Assembly (NCBI GenBank): GCA_028282925.1
Contig: JANQGV010000320.1
Location: 1 to 33,044 of the forward strand
Direction: 5' to 3'
DNA length: 33,044 nucleotides
From: Thermodesulfobacteriota bacterium
Lineage (GTDB): Bacteria; Desulfobacterota; WTBG01; CAIYCZ01; CAIRTM01
The position numbers and the translations under genes were made by a program. A model generated the notes under the pieces. The model had not been told where the DNA came from. It searched no databases and was given only the letters and a program-made list of their open reading frames with translations. Below, one piece after another: positions 24,317-30,678 of the stretch; the first letter of the stretch is position 1; each line of letters opens with the position of its first letter.

Positions 24317-25090
24317 ATGAAAAAGATGGAACTGTTATTGATGATGTTACTAACTGCGGCTTTGGCGTTTGCCATGCCGGTTTTTGCTGATGAAGAGGAA
24401 CCGCCTGAATACGAATGCTGTTGCGCGGTTACCTGCAAGTGGCAGTACACCATCTTGAATCCGGCCTGTGTGCAAAACGACAAGGCAACCGGCACCGTTG
24501 AATCCTTTTATTCGGCCTGTACCGATGTGGCCGAAGGTGCTCAAACAACCTGTGAAAGCCAAATATTTGCTGATACGGTCTGTTCGAATAGAAGCAGGGA
24601 GGGGGCCGAAGAACAGCTTAAGGAACTGTTTCCCGAAATATGCCCCGAGGCGTTTCTGGACCCCATTGCAACATATACCTTCATACCTCCGACAGAGATT
24701 CTCTGCAAATACGGGGAAAAGGACGACTGTTCTATTATCGACCTTACCTCACGGGACGATCCCCGGCTGGAGGTGTTTCGGACATTCCGCGACGAGGTGC
24801 TGAGTGCAAGCGCAGCCGGCAGCAAGCTGATTGAACTGTACTATGATTATTCAATTAAAATTATCCGGGTTTTCAACGAATACCCGTCGCTTAAAATGCA
24901 TGCCCGCGAGCTGCTTGATGCGGCAGTGCCTGCAATTCAGGCCGTGCTGAACGGTGGAAGTATAAAAGGGCTGCTGAGCAGCCAGGGTGCCGTTGATGCA
25001 GACATCCTGGTTGAGGAAATCGATGCCCTTATGCAGGCCCCGTTGCGTGAGGATCTGAGCCGGCTGAGCAGCGAGCTTGCTGCGGAGTAA
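24317..25090 (+). CDS. Exported Cys-rich protein with CFI-box-type C-terminal domain (paralog 3)
   Basis: A 257-residue exported protein collinear with 12275 and 13135. It has a signal peptide (1-24), Cys34-36/Cys40 head, and the tail with DCSII, TFRDEVL and ELYYDYS. The amino half is closest to paralog 2. The C-terminal third differs from both (SIKIIRVFNEY, and LREDLSRLSSELAAE at the end). It is separated by about 10 kb from the other two, so the family is dispersed. GGGAGAGG precedes the ATG. A bidirectional terminator follows. Function unknown. Confidence 0.78.
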   Translation: MKKMELLLMMLLTAALAFAMPVFADEEEPPEYECCCAVTCKWQYTILNPACVQNDKATGTVESFYSACTDVAEGAQTTCESQIFADTVCSNRSREGAEEQLKELFPEICPEAFLDPIATYTFIPPTEILCKYGEKDDCSIIDLTSRDDPRLEVFRTFRDEVLSASAAGSKLIELYYDYSIKIIRVFNEYPSLKMHARELLDAAVPAIQAVLNGGSIKGLLSSQGAVDADILVEEIDALMQAPLREDLSRLSSELAAE

Positions 25091-25121
25091 AACAGGCCGC
25101 ACTAATTATATATATGTGATG

Positions 25122-25153
25122 AAAAGCAGGGCCGTCACCGGCCCTGCTTTTTT
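25122..25153. terminator. Bidirectional terminator
   Basis: AAAAGCAGGGCCG and CGGCCCTGCTTTT form a 13-bp stem with TCAC loop, A-run on one side and T-run on the other. It lies between convergent genes ending at 25090 and 25165. Confidence 0.88.
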
Positions 25154-25164
25154 CATATCGGGAT

Positions 25165-25623
25165 TTATTCAGCTTGATACAGGCTGAAGCTTTCAAGCAT
25201 ATCCCCGGGTATTTCGCCGTGTTGGGCCACTAATGCATCATAATGTGGCCGGGCGGCCTCACGGAAGTCCTCGAAGGATGAAAAGGAATCAAGGGATACG
25301 CCCGTCATAATATTGATTCCCCCAAGGCCGTTGATATAGTATGCCGGTTGCCCGTTGCCTGCAACGCCGAACCCGAGGCCACCGGGTGAAAAGTAAAGCC
25401 CCCCGCCCATCGGTATAACAATAGTGAAAATGTTGACCGGAAGCATTATCTGGACGAATTCAGCCGGAAAGTATGAAAGACAGGGAACCGGAAAAACGAG
25501 GTTTATCCATACCGGCCCGGCATAGCCGCGACCGGCATAAGACGACTGGGTGGTGATTTCAGCGTTTGCTGTTTGGGTAAAGAATACGGTAGCTATTACT
25601 ATTGTCATGAGTGCTTTTTTCAC
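25165..25623 (-). CDS. Small exported Gly-rich protein of unknown function
   Basis: A 152-residue exported protein starting from GTG at 25623, supported by GGGGGAGAGG five bases upstream. The signal peptide is about residues 1-21 (ANA-EIT). The middle is hydrophobic (PAEFVQIMLPVNIFTIVIPM) and then Gly-rich (GGGLYFSPGGLGFGVAGNG). The C-terminal third is helical and charged. No family is recognised. It could be a membrane or outer-membrane component. It is convergent with 24317 and shares its terminator. Confidence 0.55.
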   Translation of the reverse strand: MKKALMTIVIATVFFTQTANAEITTQSSYAGRGYAGPVWINLVFPVPCLSYFPAEFVQIMLPVNIFTIVIPMGGGLYFSPGGLGFGVAGNGQPAYYINGLGGINIMTGVSLDSFSSFEDFREAARPHYDALVAQHGEIPGDMLESFSLYQAE

Positions 25624-25776
25624 GGGTGCCTCTCCCCCTTAGGTTGAAATATAATCACAGGTTCCTGTTAATGGTGCACCGCATATACACCGGCAGGACG
25701 ATGCAACGCCGGCCGTTCTTGCAGCGGTATAGAATATTCTGGAATTTTTTACGGAACCGGTGTACAGCATATACTA

Positions 25777-25827
25777 TTGACTAATGGTGCAGGCATGGTA
25801 CACTCTCAAAAAAAAGTGAACTTTTTT
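25777..25827 (+). promoter_or_regulatory. Promoter candidate and hairpin upstream of 25840
   Basis: TTGACT (25777-25782), 16-base spacer, TACACT (25799-25804). Just downstream a perfect 8-bp inverted repeat (AAAAAAGT, GA, ACTTTTTT; 25810-25827) lies immediately before the AGGGGGAG ribosome site (25829-25836). The stem may influence initiation. A repeated TAATGGTGCA is seen near 25669 and 25782. Confidence 0.4.
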
Positions 25828-25839
25828 CAGGGGGAGACC

Positions 25840-27261
25840 ATGATGCTTAGAGTATGCGCAGTACTTTTGATGATTGTTGTGTTCGGCTGCGACGGCCCTG
25901 TCGACCCGGACAACGGCACCACCACGACAACCTCGGTTGATGCCGCCACAACCACCACTACGACGGCTGTTGCCGACCCGGGTGCATACCCCATCGTGGA
26001 TACCAACCAGAGCAATTGCCATGATGAGAGCGACCAGATATCATGCCCTGATACGGGTGAGGGTTTTTACGGCCAGGACGCCCAGTATGAGGCAAATATT
26101 GCTTCATACAAGAACAATGGCGACGGCACCATTACCGATCTGAATACCGGCCTTATGTGGCAGAAAGACCCGGGTGAAAAGGTAAGCTATGACGAGGCGG
26201 TTGCAAACCTGGAGGGTTTCAGCCTGGCAGGGTACACCGACTGGCGCATTCCCACTATCAAGGAACTCTATTCCCTCATGAATTTCAACGGACAGGACAT
26301 CAGCGGGTCTGAAGGCAACGACACATCCGGGCTTACCCCGTTTATCGATACGGATTATTTTGCATTTTACTATGGAGACACATCCGCAGGGCAAAGGTTG
26401 ATCGACTCACAATGGGTCACCGGCAATATTAATGTGTCTAAAGTTATGAACAACCAGGAATGTTTCTTCGGCGTTAATTTCGCCGACGGCCGGATTAAAT
26501 GCTATCCCACCCAAACCGGCGGGACACAGCAGGGTTACTATGCTATTTATGTGCGGGGCGACGAATACGGGGTAAATACCTTTACTGATAATAACGACGA
26601 TACGGTGACCGATGAGGCGTCCGGGTTGATGTGGCAGAAAAACGACAGTGGTGAAGGCATGGTCTGGGAAGATGCACTGGGCTATTGCGAAGATTTGAGC
26701 CTGGCAAATTATACCGACTGGCGGCTGCCCAACGCAAAGGAGTTGCAGTCGATTGTGGACTATACCAAAAGTCCCGATGCTACCGGTACAGCCGCAATCG
26801 AATCGGTGTTCAGCATAACTTCAATTAACAATGAAGGCGGAGAAAAGGATTATCCGTATTACTGGACAAGTACCACACACATGAACTTTATTAACAGTCA
26901 GTACGGTGCCTATATTTCTTTCGGCCGGGGCCTTGGCTATATGGCCGAGCACGGCGGCTGGATTGATGTGCACGGCGCCGGTTGCCAGAGAAGCGACCCC
27001 AAGGTCGGCAACCCCGATGATTACCCCACCGGCCACGGGCCCCAGGGTGATGCTATACGCATCTATAATTATGTGCGCTGCGTGCGGGGTGGTGATGTTA
27101 CCCCAGGAACCGGCGACGAGCCTGCATCAGGCGGTGGATCAACCGAGGACGAATGCGCGCCGCCGGCAGGTTGCGATCCGCCCCAGCCGGGCGTGCCGCC
27201 CGAACCGGGCTGCGAGTTGCCTCCCGGGTGTGAGCCTCCCGAGACCCAGCCACCTGCGTAA
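25840..27261 (+). CDS. DUF1566-repeat lipoprotein with Pro/Cys-rich tail
   Basis: A 473-residue lipoprotein. The start at 25840 or the next ATG (25843) follows GGGGAG; a 25777 start would be unlikely. The lipobox is VFGC (Cys17). A Thr-rich spacer follows (about residues 24-45). Two DUF1566 (Lcl C-terminal-type) domains share GLMWQK and YTDWR-P--KEL motifs: one at about residues 80-230, the other at about 245-425, ending VRCVRGG. The final 45 residues are Pro/Cys-rich with repeated PPxGC units. DUF1566 function is not known; it is linked to surface proteins in several groups. It stands in its own transcript unit. Confidence 0.85.
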   Translation: MMLRVCAVLLMIVVFGCDGPVDPDNGTTTTTSVDAATTTTTTAVADPGAYPIVDTNQSNCHDESDQISCPDTGEGFYGQDAQYEANIASYKNNGDGTITDLNTGLMWQKDPGEKVSYDEAVANLEGFSLAGYTDWRIPTIKELYSLMNFNGQDISGSEGNDTSGLTPFIDTDYFAFYYGDTSAGQRLIDSQWVTGNINVSKVMNNQECFFGVNFADGRIKCYPTQTGGTQQGYYAIYVRGDEYGVNTFTDNNDDTVTDEASGLMWQKNDSGEGMVWEDALGYCEDLSLANYTDWRLPNAKELQSIVDYTKSPDATGTAAIESVFSITSINNEGGEKDYPYYWTSTTHMNFINSQYGAYISFGRGLGYMAEHGGWIDVHGAGCQRSDPKVGNPDDYPTGHGPQGDAIRIYNYVRCVRGGDVTPGTGDEPASGGGSTEDECAPPAGCDPPQPGVPPEPGCELPPGCEPPETQPPA

Positions 27262-27311
27262 TGCACCTGGTGTAGTGTGTTCAGGCAAGGGGAGATTTAA
27301 TTGGAAACCAT

Positions 27312-28124
27312 ATGGGACGTGTAGCAATTGTAACGGGTGCTAATCATGGAATCGGGGCGTCAATAGCAAGGGAACTGGCATCCAATGCATATAGGGTTGT
27401 GATCACATGGCTGAATCCGAACGATTACGCGTATTCGGATTCTGATACGAGTGGAATGATCCACACCATGGGTGGGCAAGCCCATGCCGATGAAGTTGTG
27501 GAGTCCATCCGTGTTGCGGGTGGACAGGTTGCGGGTTTTCCCGCCGACCTGTCACGTGTCGAAGCGCTTTCCGAAGTACTGGATTTTGCGCAGAAGGAGT
27601 TCGGACCGGTTGATACGTTGATCAACAACGCAGCCGCCGGTGAAAACGCTGATACCCTGGAGTCCAGTGATGCCGGAGTCATCGACCGTACCTACGCCGT
27701 AAATGTGCGTGCATCTGTTTTGCTGATACAAGAATTTTTGAAGCGCTATCGCGCTCACGGAATGAAAAAAGGTGCGGTGGTCAATATCACCTGTAATGCC
27801 GCCCAGTATTTCGCGGGCCAGATTCACTATGGATCAAGCAAGGCTGCGCTTGAAGCATATACCCGATCGCTCGCTGTTGAACTGGGTGTATACGGTATCC
27901 GTGTCAATGCCGTTGCTCCCGGACCCGTTCATACGGGTATTCCAGAATCGTATATAACCCCCGAGCTGGAAAATGAGCTGAACAAGAAAATTCCCCTGGG
28001 GCGGTGCGGCCAACCCGTAGACATTGCCCGGGCGGTGCGCTTTCTCGTTTCAGACGATGCCGACTGGATTACAGGGCAAGTCCTGGGTGTTGACGGCGGC
28101 CATTCCTGGGGACGGTGCCTGTAA
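27312..28124 (+). CDS. SDR-family oxidoreductase
   Basis: A 270-residue short-chain dehydrogenase/reductase. The cofactor motif TGANHGIG is at residues 8-15. A DTLINNAAAGEN segment matches NNAG. The catalytic Tyr173-GSS-Lys177 is present. The residue expected to be the catalytic Ser, 13 before Tyr, is Thr160 in NITCNAAQ. The end DWITGQVLGVDGGHSWGRCL is classical. The substrate cannot be told; FabG-like and sugar or steroid alcohol dehydrogenases share this pattern. The GGGGAG site lies 17 bases before the ATG, too far for a normal site. An in-frame ATT at 27300 sits 5 bases past it, so the exact start is open. Confidence 0.88.
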   Translation: MGRVAIVTGANHGIGASIARELASNAYRVVITWLNPNDYAYSDSDTSGMIHTMGGQAHADEVVESIRVAGGQVAGFPADLSRVEALSEVLDFAQKEFGPVDTLINNAAAGENADTLESSDAGVIDRTYAVNVRASVLLIQEFLKRYRAHGMKKGAVVNITCNAAQYFAGQIHYGSSKAALEAYTRSLAVELGVYGIRVNAVAPGPVHTGIPESYITPELENELNKKIPLGRCGQPVDIARAVRFLVSDDADWITGQVLGVDGGHSWGRCL

Positions 28125-28281
28125 GTATCGGTATCATAAGCAGCTTTAAACCAATAAGGAATCTGTTCGTTTTTGAAACGGCATAATGCCCGATAGACAC
28201 CTGGGAAGCATGCGTGAGTCGTGATTTCGGCTTATTGAGTAAAACTGTCTGGTTTGAGCCAAAACCTTTTCGACGCTACCA

Positions 28282-28743
28282 ATGACCCTGCTTGACGAAT
28301 TGAAAAATTATTTTTTTCCTGCCCTGGTGCTGGCCGGGCTGGCGGGTATCCTGTGGTTTGTTTTGAAGCAGTGGCGCAAGGTGGCCGAAGTGTATCCCTG
28401 CCTGCAACCCTGCTACGGCAACCGCTGTTACTTCCGCTCCGGCATCATAGCCGGTGCAAATATCAACGGTTTTCTTATTATAGGGGCAGACCTTCGCGGG
28501 GTATATTTTTCCAGCCTTTTTCCCCTGTCACTTTTTGCGCCGCCGCTCATGATTCCCTGGGAGGAGCTTACCGGCGTCGAGCATAAAGGCATTCTGTCGC
28601 GTTCCGTCGAGCTTACGTTTGCCCGCATGGAGGACATCCGGAACGAAATACCGGGGCGCCTTGCCGACAAGCTCGAGGAAGCCTCCGGTGGCGTGTGGCA
28701 CTTTGAGCGTGCCGACCGTTCAGTGACCACCGGCAGGGATTAG
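28282..28743 (+). CDS. Small membrane protein of unknown function
   Basis: A 153-residue protein with one N-terminal membrane segment (about residues 9-28, NYFFPALVLAGLAGILWFVL) and a basic-hydrophobic soluble part. The C-terminal half resembles small PH-like beta domains (LIIGADLRGVYFSSLFPLS, then MIPWEELTGVEHKG) by eye only. No catalytic motif. No clear ribosome site precedes the ATG. It runs to within 2 bp of a prepilin remnant on the other strand. Confidence 0.55.
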   Translation: MTLLDELKNYFFPALVLAGLAGILWFVLKQWRKVAEVYPCLQPCYGNRCYFRSGIIAGANINGFLIIGADLRGVYFSSLFPLSLFAPPLMIPWEELTGVEHKGILSRSVELTFARMEDIRNEIPGRLADKLEEASGGVWHFERADRSVTTGRD

Positions 28744-28788
28744 AGCAATTTCCACAATACTATAGCCACGGGTAAGCTTCCTTGCCAT
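28720..28788 (-). pseudogene. Probable remnant of a type IV prepilin gene (5' fragment)
   Basis: A 22-codon minus-strand frame reads MARKLTRGYSIVEIAL, then runs into the tail of the plus-strand gene and stops. The leader is basic, followed by Gly8, Tyr9 and Glu13, exactly the prepilin G-(F/Y)-x-x-x-E pattern. AGGAG lies about 9 bases upstream (near 28800). The hydrophobic helix that should follow is missing. This looks like a truncated pilin start at a recombination point; a chance occurrence cannot be excluded. Confidence 0.45.
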
Positions 28789-29090
28789 GATTACTATCTC
28801 CTGTAAAACTCTCTAAAAATAAGCCTAAGATATTGCTGATTTGACAGCAAGTTATTATCGCTTTACAGGAAACAATCCACCTTTCCCTTCAGCCTTTAAA
28901 TAAAATGATTTTTCAAGAGGCTCCAGGGGAGGGCAGGGAACACCATCAGGTCGTCATTCTTCACCAATCCGGTGTGTCACCGGCAAGCAACCGTGTTTCG
29001 CAACACATTGAGAGGGACAAAAAGCTGAAAAAACGGTTTAATAAAATTTGACCAAGACCCGGTCTGTCAAGAGTGTGGCCCTGCAGCCGC
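28789..29090. other. Intergenic region with no recognised gene
   Basis: About 300 bases between the convergent genes ending at 28743 and 29091. It holds the AGGAG site and presumably the former promoter of the prepilin remnant. No convincing frame or repeat seen. Confidence 0.5.
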
Positions 29091-29447
29091 CTACTTCATC
29101 CTGGTTTTTACCACATCGCCTTTAACCTTCCAGGCAGCCTGACCGTAGATGTATGGAATCCAGAACCAGTAGGTGCTGGCAACGGCATCGGTCATCAGGT
29201 CGCCGCCACCGCGTTCCAGGGCGTCGTCCAGGGCGCCTTCCAGGGTCGGGGCGCTTCCGACCGGAAATAAAAAGATAATGTGCTGAACGTCCTCGCCCTC
29301 GATGCCTTTGGCCCGGTCGGCCTTGGCTACTTCAAAATCGGACATTCTAATGAGCTTATTTGATAATACGGTAAAGTCACCATGTCTCACTGAACAGCCT
29401 GCACATACCACCAGGCCCAGCAGAAAAATGCATATTAGCTTCTTCAT
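29091..29447 (-). CDS. Small lipoprotein (paralog of 29487)
   Basis: A 118-residue lipoprotein, lipobox CAGC with Cys18. The mature part has a DFTVLSNKLI start, a basic FEVAKADRAKGIEG segment, a hydrophobic HIIFLFPVG, then LEGALDDALERGGGDLMTDAV and a C-terminal VKGDVVKTRMK. It is collinear with the protein at 29487 over its length, so the pair arose by duplication. Family not recognised. It is likely anchored in a membrane facing the periplasm. It is the third gene of a minus-strand operon, 39 bp after the previous stop. Confidence 0.65.
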   Translation of the reverse strand: MKKLICIFLLGLVVCAGCSVRHGDFTVLSNKLIRMSDFEVAKADRAKGIEGEDVQHIIFLFPVGSAPTLEGALDDALERGGGDLMTDAVASTYWFWIPYIYGQAAWKVKGDVVKTRMK

Positions 29448-29486
29448 ATGTTTGTGTCCTCATGTTTTCCGCCCAAAAGCAGATGA

Positions 29487-29849
29487 TTAGCCTTCTCTTG
29501 TTTTAACAACCGTGCCCTTTACCTGCATGGTGTTCTGACCGACCAGGAACCACCATGAATGCATGTGAATAACCGCGTCGATCATGATATCGCCGTCGGC
29601 TTTATCAAGGGCATCGTCTATGGCATCTTCCAGAACCGGCCGGCCGAAAGGAATGAACAGGAATATAAACACGGAATCCTTGCCCACAACCCTTTTTGCC
29701 TGGGGCAGCTTGTCGAGGTCCTGCCGGTCCAGGTTGATATTGCGGGTTGATATAACGCTCAGGTCGGCCAGGCGCACAGAGCAGGCCGAGCCGGAAAGCA
29801 GCAAGAATGAGCACAGTATACAGGTTATAATGGTTTTAAGTTTAAACAT
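29487..29849 (-). CDS. Small lipoprotein (paralog of 29091)
   Basis: A 120-residue lipoprotein from ATG at 29849, chosen because AAAGGAG lies 5 bases upstream; the ATG at 29852 is the next option and one at 29933 lies inside the upstream gene. Lipobox GSAC gives Cys23. The mature part matches the protein at 29091: ADLSVISTRNI, VVGKDSVFIFLF, LEDAIDDALDKADGDIMIDAV and VKGTVVKT. It overlaps the upstream gene by 8 bp, supporting co-transcription. Function unknown. Confidence 0.65.
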   Translation of the reverse strand: MFKLKTIITCILCSFLLLSGSACSVRLADLSVISTRNINLDRQDLDKLPQAKRVVGKDSVFIFLFIPFGRPVLEDAIDDALDKADGDIMIDAVIHMHSWWFLVGQNTMQVKGTVVKTREG

Positions 29850-30252
29850 CATCACTCCTTTCTTGTTTACGTAACACAATATGAACATCCCTTGGGTCGA
29901 TACGGTATATTGATCCGGTCGCCCAGTCCACAAACCACGCTATAGGGGCACCTACGAGCCATATCAGGTCTGCAATAGGCCATACCGGGTTGATTTCCCG
30001 GTTGAATGCATGGGTAAACGAATGGTAGCCCTCTTTGTCGAAGGTCACAAAGTGGGTGTCGCGGGTTTTGTCCAGCATAAAACTGCCGTTTTCCAGTTGA
30101 ACTTTAGCTCCGTTTGCAACAATGTCGACACCCGTGCTGGGTTCGCAATGTACAACTATGCGTTGTTCAGGACCTTCCAGCATAGTGGCACACCCGAAAC
30201 CAAGAAACAGAAACGGAACAAGCAGGATATATACAACGGTTTTTTTGATCAT
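29842..30252 (-). CDS. Lipoprotein, PEGA-like
   Basis: A 136-residue lipoprotein with lipobox FGC (Cys21). Residues 25-80 resemble a PEGA-type beta domain: EQRIVVHCEPSTGVDIVANG, then a TFDKEGYHSFT segment. A hydrophobic region around INPVWPIADLIWLVGAPIAW and WATGSIYRIDPRDVHIVL follows. This arrangement occurs in small bacterial lipoproteins of unknown role. It is the first gene of the three-gene minus-strand operon. GGGGAGGAAAGG lies upstream of the ATG at 30252. Confidence 0.65.
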   Translation of the reverse strand: MIKKTVVYILLVPFLFLGFGCATMLEGPEQRIVVHCEPSTGVDIVANGAKVQLENGSFMLDKTRDTHFVTFDKEGYHSFTHAFNREINPVWPIADLIWLVGAPIAWFVDWATGSIYRIDPRDVHIVLRKQERSDDV

Positions 30253-30616
30253 ACACCTTTCCTCCCCGGTCTAACTGTAAAGACAAGAGTATCGGTTTGA
30301 TACATGCGGCGTTCCTGTTGAACTGCAGGAGTGGAGCCCCGGCATGTACACTTGACTGAATCTTCCGCATGAGTCGGCCAGCCGGTCGGGCACACTACCT
30401 CAACCCGTATATGGACCGCTTCCGTTTTACCGCACGGCTCATTAATGTACATGTATAGGTGAATCAAGGACGCCCCTCATGAAGAAGTAACACTGTGTAT
30501 CAGATCACCACCTTTTTGCTTTTTTTCAGTACAAACTACCATACTTGGAAGCAAAAGTCTCTAGGTGTAAATACTCATTTATACTGAAAATACTTATTTG
30601 ATGGAGTGTAAAAAGA
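30253..30616. other. Intergenic region upstream of the lipoprotein operon
   Basis: A gap of about 360 bases. It contains the ribosome site and probably the promoter of the lipoprotein operon (minus strand). No gene or strong repeat is seen; an open frame at 30249-30467 has no support. Confidence 0.5.
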
Positions 30617-30647
30617 AAAGATCAGGGCCGAAACGACCCTGATCTTT
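30617..30647 (-). terminator. Terminator of the edge gene
   Basis: AAAGATCAGGG and CCCTGATCTTT form an 11-bp stem with a 9-base loop. On the minus strand it is followed by a T-rich stretch. It lies 31 bp past the stop of the edge gene. Confidence 0.8.
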
Positions 30648-30678
30648 ATTGTTTGCAGTGTGTTTGAAGATTCAGCCG

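Noticed and set aside
12275-25090. PEP-CTERM/exosortase sorting signals
   Set aside because: No PEP motif with a C-terminal hydrophobic helix and basic end is present on these proteins.
30249-30467. Minus-strand frame upstream of the lipoprotein operon
   Set aside because: No ribosome site, mixed composition and overlap with the start region of the operon.
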